Of a stretch of 64,000 nucleotides of DNA, positions 12,601 through 25,382 are shown piece by piece (position 1 is the stretch's first letter; every line of letters starts with the position of its first letter). The stretch spans positions 15,748,001 through 15,812,000 of the forward strand of contig OX485806.1 of assembly GCA_950295325.1 (NCBI GenBank), given 5' to 3'. The stretch is from Polytrichum commune (Eukaryota > Streptophyta > Polytrichopsida > Polytrichales > Polytrichaceae). The notes beneath the pieces were generated by a model that was not told the DNA's origin, did not search any database, and was given only the letters and a program-made list of their open reading frames with translations. A program made the translations under genes and the position numbers.

Positions 12601-15600
12601 TCAAACTTGAGCGTGTTCGGAAGCAGATTCCGGGAGCTCAACTCTTTGCCTTTTGGAAGCCGGCGGATGAGTGGCATTGGTGAAGTCTAGTGGCACTTGG
12701 CTCTCACACCTTGGGCACTTGGGATCGCACTTGTTGAGCATCACATACATCAAACACCGAGTGCACGCTCCCATCACCAACATTGACTGCCCAGACGCCA
12801 TTGTTTCTGATTCATCGGTGCCATCCTCCACCTTCTTCTCCCAGGAATCCTCCTTGCTCTCTTCACCTCCGCAAACCCTGATGAAACCAGGCACTACCCA
12901 GATGCTTCAATTTGAAGTTTAAGTGGGGAGAACACCATCTCCTCGCTTGAAAATTGGATCTTCTCCTCACTTTCTAGCATTTCCATTCTTTGTTAAATTC
13001 TTCTCAAAAGGGGTAGAGGCCACACTCGCTTGAAAACACCGATTTCAAATCAGAGACCGGTGGGCCAAGGTAAGAGATTTTTTGGCCTTGACATGTGCCT
13101 AACCTTGAGGAGTTTGGTTTCAAGGTTGGGCCATCTTTTTCATTTTTTGGGTTCTAACTGTCCATTTTCAACTCCAATCGGCAACAGAGGTTTTAAGGTG
13201 AGTTTCCATGTATGTTGCTTGTCCACCAGACTTTGGTGGGAATAAGGATAGATGTAGATGAAATATGGCACGTTAGGGTTTGTATGTGCCAACGAGCTAT
13301 TGTTATTTTGAGTGTTTAGTGAGCGTATGGAAGTCTAGTGGCCCATGGTCACGGCCCTCCACATTCTAGTAGGCAACCAAGATGTGGTTGGTTGACTGTT
13401 TTTTTTTATCTTCATGAGAACACATCCAACACACTATCATCTAGAAACCCATCCTAAGCCTTACAAAACCGTTAGACTTGGATCGCAATTGAAAAAAAAA
13501 GCAAAAAAAAAAAGCACTTACACCTGATAAAAGAGGGACCGAACTTCAAAGCCAAGCTCCCCAAGGTTAGGCTTATGTCAAGGCCAAAATTTGTCAACCT
13601 TGAGCTTACAGACCTCCATTCAAATCCACCAATGTCTAACTCCACATAACTCACCATGATTTTTAGGTCGGGAGTTGATCACTTTGCATACAACACCTTC
13701 CATGTTCGGAAAGCTTGCGGTGCATGCTTGGAGAGGTTGTGTGGAGGTTTGAACAAAGAACATTCCACACCGGTTTGTTGAGGATCAAACTCATTTTGGC
13801 ATGCCAAGAGGTGCTAAAATGAGTTTGGTCTTCAATGTTCCGGAAGAGGTTGCTCTTCTATCAAATTCAAACATTGCCTCCGAGCATGCAACACAACAAA
13901 ATTATTCATATTGTATGCAAAACAACCAATGAAAAATCATAGGTGACCAACTCCCAACCAAAAGTTTCATCCCATAGCATTAAAAGGATAACTCTAATTA
14001 ATGCTAAAAATTAGAGGATTGATTTCAATTTAGTGAAGAGCTTTAGGCACAACATCATAACACTTTAAAGACAATAGAGTTATCCGCTAACTTAACCAAA
14101 GTTTTGGTCAGGAGTTGGTTGTTTTGCAAACACAACTTTTCATGTTCGGTAAGTTTTGAGGCATGCTTGGAGATGTGTGGAAGTTTGAATGAAGGACATT
14201 CCATATCGGTTCATTGGAGACCAAACTCAAATTGGCACCTCTTGGCATGCCAAAATGAGTTTGGCCTCAATGAACCGATACAGAAAGTTATGAGTTCAAA
14301 CCTCCACATTGACTCCAAAACATCTGCAAAAAACCAACCAAACATGAAGAGTGTCATATGCAAAACAACCAGCTCCCAACCAAAACTCCGGTTGAATTAA
14401 CAGATAACTCTAATGTCCCCCCTTCCCCCAAAAAAGGCTTCAACGAAGAATAAAAGTGCACCATCCAATTCAATTCTTACACTTAATTATAAAATCACAA
14501 GTTTGCTCATTTCAAGAGATCTCCTAGGTTCAACGACTCATCCACCATGCTCTTGATGGGGAACATAACATGCTTAAGGTACATGTGCGTGCTATTCGGC
14601 TCGGGTTCCATGTTCTCCAACTTCTACCCATTCCATATACACAACGAATGTTCTGTTTCATCAGCAAATCTACAATGACGCATCAGCAAAAAAACATCAA
14701 ATTGAAAATCAATCCTCCCTTGATTTCAGTTACGATTATTGGAAGTGCCAGTTTCTCGATCCTTAACTGAACACATAGCTCCTCCCAATCATGTTCACTA
14801 TGGAGTGTGGAGTAATTACTAGAGCTTGAAGACATAGTCCAATAAATCTGTATGGTGTTCGTTCTTTCAAATCCTCACACTAACCACACACCAAACCAAT
14901 CAAATATATAGACCTGTCCAATTACGAAAAGCAACCGAATAACAAGCGCATAGATTTAACCAAACTACACTCTTCATGATCCTGATGCCCCGAATTTGTT
15001 AACTTACAAAATTAGAAAAGGGGATTCAAGGTAACAAGTGCTGACATGAGGATGGTATTTGCAAGAACATCACGGAGAATATCAAATCTGTATGGAATTC
15101 GGAGCCTGTTGGGCTGAACTTACCCTAATTCGGAGGTTACAACCAAAGGATCATCAAGAGTTTGTTCCTCTTTCAGAACGTCCAGAATTCCGCCTTTTGT
15201 TGTTGCTGTTGTTGCTGTTGTTGCTGTTGCTACTCCTGACCCTCCGAAGAGACCGGCGGAGGACCTCGACGAAGTTGAAGAGGAATTGCTGCTGCTAGTG
15301 GTGGAATTAGGCGACCGCGAACTTGTTGCCTCCGACATTGCGCCTCCGACATGAGCAGATGAGGAAGAAGAAGAACCACCAGCAGCTGAATGATGATGAC
15401 GGTGGTGATGGTTATGGTGATGGTGAGAATTCCTGGGAGCCTGCATCTCTCTCTTGCCCATAGCTTTCTCTGCCCTGTTCAACGCCCTCTGCACCATTTC
15501 CATGGTGCACACTGCTGCACTACTTGACTCGGGCCGTAATTGCTCAACTTGGTCTTCTTGTTGTTGTTCTTGTTGGTGCTGGTGTTGGGGTTCGGGTTGG

Positions 15601-17737
15601 GGTTGGGGTTGGGGTTGTTGTTGTTGTGGTGATGGTTGGTGGTGGGAGGGGGAGGTACTGCCAGAAGCTGTAAGGTTAAGGTCCAGTGCAAATTTAGAGT
15701 TGGAAATTTCCTGGTCCTTGGCATGGTGGTGTTCCCCCTGAGACGTCTTGATGATGTTGAGCTGCTTGCTGCCGGTGGAGAAAGCCAGGAGGGGTGATTT
15801 GGAGCTAATTAGGGCTAATTGGGGGCAAGTTGGGGTTTGAATTAGCTCCTCCTCCTTCTCCTCCTCCTGCTCCTGCTCCGCCTCCGACGACGACTTCAAC
15901 TTGTTGTTGGTAATCTCGGGGCTGGTAGTCATCCCCGTGCTCTTGTTCACGAAATATAGCTTCCCCGTCTGCAAGCAACAGACACAGAAAAAGAGAAGAA
16001 CGAGTCCGAGTCAAGAGAGGAGATCATAGATGAGATGAGATAAGATGAGTTGACTCCAAAATTATCCTGTCAGCACTGGCGTGGATTATGAATGGCGTTG
16101 TTGCTTCATCATCTTCTTCGAGCGACTGGGTGTAATTCTATGTAAGTATCATCACAGGTATAATTACCATCAAAGTCAAAGTTAGAGTGCCCTCGAAGAA
16201 TACCTCTTTTCAAAGTGTTCAACGAACACTATGACTGAAGGTCGCGAACAAACAAAACGGGCGCGCAACTCTTTTTCTCATGGACAAACCCCTAGATTCG
16301 CACATACTTTGTTGAACATATGGTGTTGCTTCATCTTCGAGTTGGTCTATTGTATATGTTATCCCCGTGTGAAAAGCAGATCATCACAAATCAAAAGATA
16401 AAATTTCCCTCTTCTTTCAAATGTGAGCACCTTGAACGGGTGGATTAAGGACACATATAGAAGCTGCCAACCCACACCTTATCATCTCTCCTTCACCCAT
16501 TCACCCGAGGGCAACCCTCTAATTCCCTCGCACGACGCTTGATGGAAAACATCCGGGTGCTTCACGCAGAAACCCCCACCCCACTAGGATTGCGCAACAA
16601 CACCATTATAAAGCTCAAACTCGACCATCATCAGGCCACCAGACGCTTCGTAACACATCCACTTGCGATCAATCGAACAAACAAAACTAACAAAACAATC
16701 ACTCTTGCAATAATTTTTGTCATGGACAAACCCCCAGATTCGCGTATAGTTGGTTGAGAATATGCATTGCGTTGCTGCTTCATGTTCGAGTTGGTCACTT
16801 CCACTATGTAATCCCCGTGAAAAGCACACCACAACAACTCCGGAGATAAAATTTCCCTTTTCTTTCAAAACAAATGTGAACACCTTGAACGGGTGAACTA
16901 ATTTCATACTGTAAACCGACCCACACCTTATCATCTCTCAATCCCCCAAGGGCAAGCCTCTAAATCAGTTCCCTCACAAGAAGCTTGATTAATTGGTTGG
17001 TTGGTTGGTCGAATAACAGCCGAATTGATACCCCACTTGACTATGATTGGGCAACAACATCGTTACATTATAAACCTCAACCTCGATCATCATCACCTCA
17101 CCAGACGCTTCATAATACATCCACTTGCGATTAAACAATTAAACCAAACAAAAAACAAAAACAAAAAAAAAACAGAACAGAACAGATTGTCTGAGGTGGC
17201 ATATGAATATTGTAATGCACCCACCTTGAGATCCAGGCACTTCTCCCAGCCGGAGGGTAAGGGTAAGGGCTGATCAGCTGGCTCAAGCTCCAGAAAGTCT
17301 CGAGACCTAGGCTCCAATTCCGCTCCACGAGGCTCCAATTCCCGCACCTCATCTTTCTCCTCCAATTTCTGCAACTTAGTTGGTGGCGAAGAAGGTCCCA
17401 GCAAATCTAATGTCACTTCCTCTTCCTCTTCATCCTCCTCCTCTTCCTCCTCCTCGTCGGCAACATTCTTAGCCTCCAAGTTTCCTCCCGCATGTAATTG
17501 CTGTTGTCGCTGCTGCTGTTGTTGTAGGGGATTCATCATGAGCTGCACTAATTTATGCGCATCCGCACCCCACGCGCGCTTGTTCATCTTATTAGCAGAT
17601 CCTACATTGTTCTTCATCTTCAACGAAGCTTCAACATCCTGGATTGACACCCCCGGCGGAGTACTACTACTCCCCAATTCTCCCACTCCTCCTCCTCCTC
17701 CTCCTGCCCTCCACGCCACCTCCATCGCCACTGCCAT
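12601..17737 (-). CDS. CFL1-like plant WW-domain protein, three exons
   Basis: Exons on the minus strand are 17737-17225, 15968-15124 and 12877-12601, giving 544 codons plus TGA. Introns have GTGGGT/CAG and GTAAGT/CAG borders and keep the frame. ATG at 17737 is chosen because TGA lies one codon upstream in frame. Visible parts: a Gln-rich and a long acidic tract in exon 1; a WW-type core 'LPSGWEKCLDLK|TGKLYFVNKSTGM' spanning the exon 1/2 junction (Trp164, second Trp absent); an EAR-like 'LDLNL' (about 266-270); His-, Ser- and Gln-rich linkers; and a conserved C-terminal double CxxC knuckle 'CTRCLMYVMLNK..PKCPRC' (491-510). Plant CURLY FLAG LEAF1 proteins share this WW-like core plus C-terminal CxxC block; CFL1 is known to repress cuticle development by binding HD-ZIP IV factors such as HDG1. 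This protein seems longer than flowering-plant members because of its low-complexity linkers. It is likely nuclear and intact. Confidence 0.85.
13195..13450 (+). repeat. Dispersed repeat family B, copy 2 (in intron 2 of the CFL1-like gene)
   Basis: Matches 5545-5960 through 'gtgagtttccatgta', 'ggtgggaataagga', 'ggccctccacattctagtaggc' and 'cactatcatctagaa'. It lies antisense to the host gene. Confidence 0.6.
13664..13962. mobile_element. Fold-back MITE 1 in intron 2
   Basis: The outer arms 'aggtcgggagttgatcac' and 'ggtgaccaactcccaacc' are inverse copies, and inner blocks also pair ('aacattcca' / 'tggaatgtt' type and 'ttggcatgccaaga'). The whole 300 bp could fold as one imperfect hairpin. It is sister to the element at 14073-14414, with which it shares 'catgttcgg', 'gcatgcttggag' and the 'ggcatgcca' centre. 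Confidence 0.7.
14073..14414. mobile_element. Fold-back MITE 2 in intron 2
   Basis: The left arm 'agagttatccgctaactt...gttttggtcaggagttgg' (14075 onward) is matched by the reverse complement of the right arm ending at 14414 ('agagttatctgttaattc...gttttggttgggagctgg'). The arms pair over at least 65 bases, then further inward ('ttggttgttttgca'). This is a hairpin MITE of the same family as 13664-13962. Such hairpins within an intron can be sources of small RNAs. Confidence 0.75.
16278..17140 (-). repeat. Tandem duplication of about 440 bp within intron 1 of the CFL1-like gene
   Basis: 'catggacaaacccctagattcgc' (about 16278) recurs as 'catggacaaacccccagattcgc' (about 16722). The order of blocks is preserved afterwards: 'gttatccccgtg', 'gataaaatttccct', 'accttgaacgggtg', 'cccacaccttatcatctctc', 'ccaccagacgcttcgtaacac' / 'tcaccagacgcttcataatac'. 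The duplicates are diverged and end close to the exon 1 donor. Confidence 0.8.
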
Positions 17738-17779
17738 TCACCTTCTAAGTACCAATTTCCAAATTCCTCAACACCGCAG

Positions 17780-18960
17780 TTACAAGTACCGAAAACCTGC
17801 GCCCACCCCTGGACTTGGGGATCCTGCTAAGACTCACCCAAGCACTACTGGATTTGTGTCTGTGCACCAGTAGAGGAGAATCCACCTACAAATTTCTAAA
17901 CTCCCAAGTCCTCAAGTTTTCAAGTTCCTCCTGCAACTACTCGCCACCAACACTCCAACAAAGACCAATACCTGCTGCACCAACCCCTGAACTTGGAGAT
18001 TCTGACGAGGCTCCCCCCCCCCAGACACTGGACTTGTGTTTGTGCAGCAGCAGCGGTCACAGGAGAACCGATTTACATAATTCCCAAAATTTCTAAATTC
18101 CCTAACTCTTCCTAAATTCTCCAAATTCCCCAACTCTTCCTAAATTCCTCCTGCAACAACTAGTCGTCGCTACCAACAGTACCGCAACAAGTAGCTAAGA
18201 GCACCAACTTAACCCTCCTTCAGCCGGGTCAAGAGACGCGCACCGAAACACTAGATTTGTAGTTGTGCACCAACAGAGGAGAATCCACCTACAAATTCCC
18301 AGATTTCAAAAACTTCGAAATTCCCGAGCTCCTCCTGCAACTACACGCCACCCACACCACACTACACCAAGTACCCAAAATCTGCACCAACCCCCACTGA
18401 ACGTGAACTTAAGACTTGGAGGTCCTGAGACTCACTGAAACACTAAATTCTGTGTTGATCTCCAACAGAGGATAATCCACCTACAAATTCCTAGATTTCT
18501 AATTTCCCAACTACTCGCCACCGACACCGCAACAACTAGTACCCAAAACCTCAACAACCAGCCACCAACCCCTCAACTTGGAGATCCTGATGAGACTCAC
18601 CCAAACACTCCTGGATTTGTGTTTCTGCAGCAGCAACAGACGAGAATCCACCTACAACCTCCTAAATTTGTGAATTCTCAAACTCTCAAGCTGCTCCTCC
18701 TGCAACCTCTCGTCACCGACACTTCACCAAGTACCCAACACCTGCACCAACCCCTCAACTTGGAGATCCCTTATGAGACTCACACACAGACACTAAATTT
18801 GTGTTTCAGCAGCAGCAGCAGAAGAGGAGAATCCACCTACAAACTCCCAAATTTGCTTGAAAGTTCCCAAGTGATCAAGTGATGAAGTTCTCAAGTGATC
18901 GAGCTCCTCCTGCAACTATTCGCCCACCAACACCGCAACAAGTACCCAAACTTGCAGCTG
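17780..18960 (-). repeat. About 190-bp degenerate tandem array upstream of the CFL1-like start codon
   Basis: The marker 'gagaatccacctacaaa' or a close variant appears at about 17874, 18062, 18278, 18469, 18642 and 18826. Each unit also has 'ctcctcctgcaacta(c/t)tcgccac', 'caagtacccaaa', 'cctgcaccaacccct', 'cttggagatcctga' and a CAG-rich stretch. Six units with spacing of 173-216 bp are recognisable. The array lies between the start codon and a possible TATA box at 19460, so it would be a long 5' leader or proximal promoter. The minus-strand text is rich in short upstream reading frames. Confidence 0.75.
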
Positions 18961-19459
18961 CTGCCACCAAGACCTGTAACGCCGGAACTTGAAGATCCTG
19001 AACTCTGAATTTGTGAATAATTCTAGAGTGGTGAGGATGGAATCTAGTTGTGGATGTAGGGATTGAAGGGGGGAAGCCAAGGGGATGCAGACAAGCAGGA
19101 GAGAAGGGGAAGAGATTAATGCACTCACTTACTAACTTATGTAATAAATGGTGTGTGTTTGAGAATTGTTGCGCGCAATAATCAGTTATGTGAACTTAGC
19201 AGCTAACCTACAGTGATGGGAATTGAATGCGAAGAAAAGTTAGAAAAGGATGGCGAGGAGTCATGCGTCCATTCACCACGCCTCATCCACACCCTTTCAA
19301 TTTAAATGTCACTCTCTTTCTTCCTAAACATGCGTCCAAGTCAAAGTGAGTCGTTGGGTGGATGGTGGAGTGATGAGTCGTAGGTACTCGAGTTTGTTAA
19401 CCCTTAAATGTCCAAGAGGCCCATTCTAGGCTTTTGTGGTACTTTTTTCTAGGTTCGCC

Positions 19460-19473
19460 TATATAATCACGTG
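19460..19473 (-). promoter_or_regulatory. Possible TATA box with adjacent G-box
   Basis: On the minus strand CACGTG (19473-19468) is followed by 'attatatagg', a TATA-like box (19465-19460). Spacing fits a transcription start near 19430 and a leader of about 1.7 kb for the CFL1-like gene. This is position and motif only; no transcript evidence is available. Confidence 0.3.
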
Positions 19474-21819
19474 TTTCATAATACCCATGATTTGTGACTA
19501 TGACCCTCTGGTAATTTCATCTTCTGAGTTGTCAAAATGGTTGATTTCGAGTGTGAAATATGCATCCTATAAAAGTTTGGTATCAAAAAGGCTCTATGCA
19601 TGACATAAGGCTCTGCCCATTGGATGAATACATCTGAACGGTGATCTCAAATGCAGCACTTACTTATCCTCCAAGTTTATCTCAAATCTCTTGTAACACT
19701 TGTACCAACTAAAAGTTTATCCCAAATCAACTGAAAGCTTTATTTCAAAATTAATTAAAAGTGTATCTCAAATCCAAAAGCTCTTAAATGTTTCTCAAGT
19801 TGATTTTAAACCATTTCTTTACATGTTTCTTTTATTGCAGCCCTAAATTACATGAGGATTGTAATAAATAAAAACATGAAGGTATATTTGTGAAGGTTTG
19901 CAAAGTGAAGTAAAGGGAGATTTTGGAAAATGTTTTGAAGTTATATCAACAATGATTGATCAAACTTTATCAACCCTAACATTGAGGCAACTCTTGTCAA
20001 ACATATTCATATCCATTGTAACAATATTTTGAATTATTTCTTAAGTTGGGCAAAGTAATCAAAAACATACCTCTACATCTCTGAAGTATTGCAAAGTGGG
20101 GTCAAAGTTTACACAAATTGCAAGAAATATACATAGTGCACATATTACAATGCATGATTACCTAGAAGACACCTACATATATTAGATCAGGTTTAGACCT
20201 TCTTAAAACTTCTTAAACCCTTACCTAAATCCTTCCCATAGGTAACTCCTAGAGACCAAGTCTTGTGTATAAATATTCATAGGTGCTAAATTTTTAACTT
20301 TGAAATTTAAATAAGTCTTTGATTATTTCAACCAGCATTAACCTTGAAAAGGAAATAGCCTATAGGTACATCATCACACCCCATAACTACTTATAATGAG
20401 GTTTTTGACACTAAAATAAGATAAATTCTTTTCTCCACTATTTCAAAAAGTATATACTAGGGGGTGCACCTTTCATTAACACCAAGAATCACATGCATTC
20501 GCAACATACTCTTTAAAACCCCTTGTATATAAGGAAATTTTTGTAAAATTGAGCAATACATGTAAATTTTTAGTGATAAAAATATAGGTGACAAGGTCTA
20601 TGTATATAAGATTTACATTTATAGATAGTCATTAACATAAGTATACAAACATACTTTTGAATATGACAATCAACCCCTATCATACATTGTATAATGCAAA
20701 ACCCTTGCTTTCATCAATAAAGTCATTGAAGACTTTTTCATCCACATGATGACACTCATAAGCATTTATGTTTACAAAAACATGTCATAAAAGCCAATTC
20801 CAATAAATGTTTTTTAAAAAAATCTATAAGTGATAAGTTTGATTGTGTGTCTGCTTGTTGTTGGTTCCTTTTTGATACCAATGTAAGCCAATCTACATGT
20901 TTGATGAACGGTCCATCAAGTCAATTGAATCCCTACCCTCCACCCAACAATTACCAAACTTTTTATGCATCCTATAAACCCTATCAACAAACCAAACCTT
21001 ATTTGGAGCTGATTTTCTTGCTCTACCTCGTTTTTCTAAAATTTTAGCTTCATGTGTGCTAAAAATTAACACACTGTACTCACAACCAAAATTTGATATA
21101 GTGTTATGGTTTGCAACCATAAGGAGTTTAGGTTTCATATGAATGTTCAACCTTAATCCGAGTCAATTGATCTTTAGATGAAGTTGGGTTGCCATTCAAT
21201 TGACTCACATCATACTTTTGAAAATTCTAGATTCCCCTACCTCTACATAAGTCATAATTAATTTCACATTTTATTTTTTTTATTTATTTAAATGTTAAAT
21301 CGACCACATAGTTTGTTAAACCAACTAGAGAGATGCGTTGTGTGATCACGTGACTTGTCAAAATTAGAATTTTCATGGCACGCATGAAGAGGAGAAAGAT
21401 ATCAACTATGTGCTAGAAATCATAAACTTGACCAACTTATACAACAAGTCAGAGCCTAGTTAACACCTTACACATATTGACTATGGTCATTTCAACCGGT
21501 GTGTGGTTGATTTAACAATCCCCTAGAAAAACACTTATGCTTTAAAGTCTAGTGACATTATGCTACAATTGCAAATGTTGTACGTGTTTTAAAGGTCTTT
21601 CATACATGTACATAACTACATGTTTTAATTTGTGTAGCACTTGTATACGTAATATGGCAAAGTTCAATTTCATACCCTTTTTGTCAACTCACGTATAGTC
21701 ATAGGTGTTTAGCATAGTGCACCCCCGAGATGTATATGCAATTGGAAAAGTTGGCCAACACTTTCAAGGTGAGGAAAAATGAAAACCTTTAATGCTCAAC
21801 ACATTGTGCTCCCGTTTGA
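19474..21819. other. AT-rich intergenic DNA, no gene seen
   Basis: No frame with protein-like composition, no tRNA or rRNA and no clear repeat border was recognised. It separates the CFL1-like gene's presumed promoter from a MITE. Confidence 0.5.
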
Positions 21820-22150
21820 TACCGTAACACCATAGCAGGTTCATCACCTGGCGAACGAATATTTATTTTTTTTGAAAAAATAAGGTTTGTTTGCTTAAAA
21901 TAGATTTTTTTGAAATTCGTTCTTCTATTTTGAGGAAAAAAAACAATTCGTCCTGGAATAGAGTAGATGTACCGGGATGACAACTTAAATTGATTTTTTC
22001 AACAGAGTCTGCTTCACCCAACTTTCTGGATTTTCGTTCTTTTCATAATATAATTTTCCATAATTTCGTTCTTCATGGCCTGGAATTTCTGATTTTTTTC
22101 GTTTTTTTTTGGGAATTATTTAAGAACGAACCTGCTATGGTGTTACGGTA
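21820..22150. mobile_element. MITE with perfect 23-bp terminal inverted repeats
   Basis: The left end 'TACCGTAACACCATAGCAGG' plus TTC (21820-21842) is perfectly inverted at the right end (22128-22150). If the outer TA is the duplicated target, the element is 327 bp with a TA duplication, as in Tc1/mariner-derived Stowaway-like MITEs. The interior is AT-rich with T-runs and repeats of 'ttcgttctt', and it codes for nothing convincing. Perfect ends suggest a fairly young copy. Confidence 0.8.
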
Positions 22151-25100
22151 CGCAATTGCTTTGCTAGCTTTCATATTGCTTCCTCCATCTCTATAGCTCC
22201 AAAAATGATCTCAACCAAATCCTTACAAATCACAAATCACATCTTCAGAGCTATTGGCATTGCACCCCATCAAACTTTTGCTCAAATTTAAATCCTTCTA
22301 TCCAATTTCTAAAATTTGATTTTGAGGGTTGAGGGTAGCCTCATAATTGAATGCAACAACATTGGAACCAAGGTGCAAGCACAACAAAGTGAACAATTTT
22401 AGATCCTAGCAAAGGTTTAATTGCAAGTGATTCAAAACTCTATACTACCTTCAATCATTTTGAAAAAACAAAAAAAGACACATAAACATTCAAAAAGCAT
22501 TTCGATTTTCAAAGCCAAGGAATTTATGTTGAAATAACTATAACCATATATATATATATATATATATACATATACATATTCTAGAAGATAGTGCAAGTGC
22601 ATTGATGTACAACTTCAACATGGAAGATACTCAAGTTTGAAAAAAACCTCATTAATAGCTCCCAACATAACTTATCTTAAGAGTGAGAATTAACTTACAT
22701 TCTAGATAACACTATCTAGTTTTTTACATGAATTTATGGTTAACTAAAGTTAACTTAGTTTCATTTGCATACATTCATTTGAGGACAAACTTATGAGGGA
22801 GAAAAGAAAGCAACCCAAAAGCAAACCGAGAGCTTTGCTCTAGGCAGACAAAGGCAATAAAACTTTGAATATTTATGAATTCATGATTTGTCTGGTGGTA
22901 CATACCAATGCTTTCTTTAAAGTGTGTCAAAGTGTACGTTTTCATCATTTTGGATTTGACATATGCCAAATTTAGGTGACTCCGCCTACCAAAATTGGAA
23001 GAATAAATAAAACATAAATTAGGATAAGCATTTTTGGTGACCTACTTGGCAAGGATAGCATAATGTTGTGTTTTTTGTCAGATGAGGTGAGTGTTAGATA
23101 TTTGACTTCATTGAAGTTTATGAATTCCTAAACCTATTTCATTAACCTAACCTTTAGGTCCTTTGAACCCATGGTCTTTTAAAGGTCAAGCTTTAAACCA
23201 TTAAAAGACCAATTATATTCCTAAACCTATTCCCAACATTTTGGGCTAAGTTTGGATAACTTAGGCTCTCCATACACTAACTTAGAGATAGAATACTTGA
23301 ATTTTTTGGGGGGGAATTCTATACTTGGAGTTCACAAGCTTTTATCCGAGCTCAAACTATTGAAAGCTTCACCAATCTTCACACTCTCAATAACCTAGCA
23401 AGTGGAAAGTGACCTTGCTTAAAGTGAGATATCAATGGGAATAATAGTCAACAAAGGATTATCCATGACAAGCCAAAGAATGCTTGAAAGTTCATTGGCA
23501 TGAGGCCCACAAAATGAGAGCTTGAGATCTCAACATTCACATGGAGATAGCTTGTGATCTTGACCGAAAGCTTGTCATAGTCATTCCACATGGGATCCAT
23601 CAAGAGGCCATTTAAGCATTTTAAGCCAAGTAAAGGTCGAGTGTAAAGTGGTTTTGAGTGAACATGCATAAGAAGAAGAAGAAGAAGAAGAAGAAGAACT
23701 CCGGTCTTAAAATGCATACATAAGAGGCTCCCTGCCAATGAGAAAGCTCATTCTTTGAGATCTCTACCTCTTAGTGTAGAGGGGGCCTTAAAGTGGTTCG
23801 AATGGAATAATGCAATCGATAAACCACTTAATTTAAGATGTCATCATTTTGACATCATCACCTAAATATAACATGTTAAACGCCTCCATGTGATGCCTTG
23901 CGGTTCAAAATTGACCTCTAGACCTTTAAGGAATAGTAATTGTTGTAGTGAATCCCTTTTTGCATGGGCTTGGGTTTAGTGTAAATGGTTTTTTCTCGGA
24001 GAGGTGAAACTTTGGGGGGTGGAATCTTCATTGGAAACCTAAATGAGGTGCATGGGTGACTATGAAATAAACCCCTTATATATGAGAAATTTATAGAGAA
24101 AAATAAATGTATACATACTAACTATAGGCCAGAAAATGAACTAAGGTACTTTGTAGTAAGCTTTTCAATTTAATGTGATAAATGCTTTCACTACATATAA
24201 TTAAACACGCCATTGTACATATGGAATCCACTTTCACTTTCCAATGAGAAAATCATTGAACATCTTTCATCGATAGCATGTAACTCAATGATTGCATCAA
24301 ACAAACAAAGACAAAAGCACAATAACTTAGCCACAATATGGAGAGCAAAACTCAATGGAGCCCATGAGCACTCCAAGTACCTCTAGTTTGTAAACACCTA
24401 GAACCCAAAAATGGACAAGGTTGTCATTGAGGACTATTATCATATGACAACACTGGATGAAAATGTGAATTGGATGAAACTAACACAATTATTGTTTTTT
24501 CTCTAAAGCTTAGGACCCCCTTTTATACATCAACCTTTATTTCAAGTTTCTTCATAGCCTTTTTGAATGTACACACTAGAGAAAGCTAATCCCTCTCCCT
24601 TATGTATATTATGTACACTAAAGCCTCAAATAATACCCCTTCTTACACTCACATTAGTTCGTACGTACTATGAAGAGTCCACCCCCCATGGTGAAGCATG
24701 TGTTGCTTTTTCCATTTTTCAAAAATTTACTTGTGTCAACTGCAATCATGATAGGAGAAGTTGGTATTATTTTTTCTCACATATTAAGGGTAAAATTAAC
24801 AGTTAATAACAATTGCTAAGTAGTTGGGTAACTTGAGGCTCAAGAGATGGACATAAATAGATGAAACGTTTGGAACAATTGAATGCTAAGCTAAGTCTTT
24901 TGTCTTCATCAAAACTCCGTGGTCTAACCATACAAGTTGTTGGGGTTGACCAAATTACCATTGCTCATTGGCATTGGTTGGCATCGAGCAAGACATAGTT
25001 GGACCTTTGTTGGAAATTGGCACTTAACTACATTGGTTATCCCGATTAGTGCGTGTTACTATTTGGAGTTACGCGGTCTTAAAACTCTTCGATGAGAATG

Positions 25101-25382
25101 TCATATTCTACCAAGCAAAGTCATTTATGTTCTATGATTTCCAAACAATTTTATTGAACTTTTGTTAGTAAAAATCGAACTCTTTAGTAAGACGTTATTG
25201 CATTGCATAACTCCACATTGTAGCGCGCGCTAAGTGGGACAATCAATGTAGCCTCCAATTGCTCTCACCACGGGTGAGGCTTGGGTAGTTACCAAGGTTA
25301 GAAGAGGTAGAATGATGCTCATGGGGTTTTGGGTACTTAATGGGGCAAAGGACAATAGAAAGAATTTAGTTAGCTCCTAGAA
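22151..25382. other. Gene-poor stretch with simple repeats
   Basis: Contains an (AT)n tract at about 22546-22568 and a (GAA)n tract at 23671-23697. The two phrases around 23170-23220 ('aaaggtcaagctttaaacc', 'attaaaagacc') form a short inverted repeat. No gene recognised. Confidence 0.5.

Noticed and set aside
15454-15741. Plus-strand Cys/Trp/Gly-rich ORF and other frames over 15.1-16.0 kb
   Set aside because: They mirror the Gln/Pro/His-rich codon repeats of exon 2 of the minus-strand CFL1-like gene.
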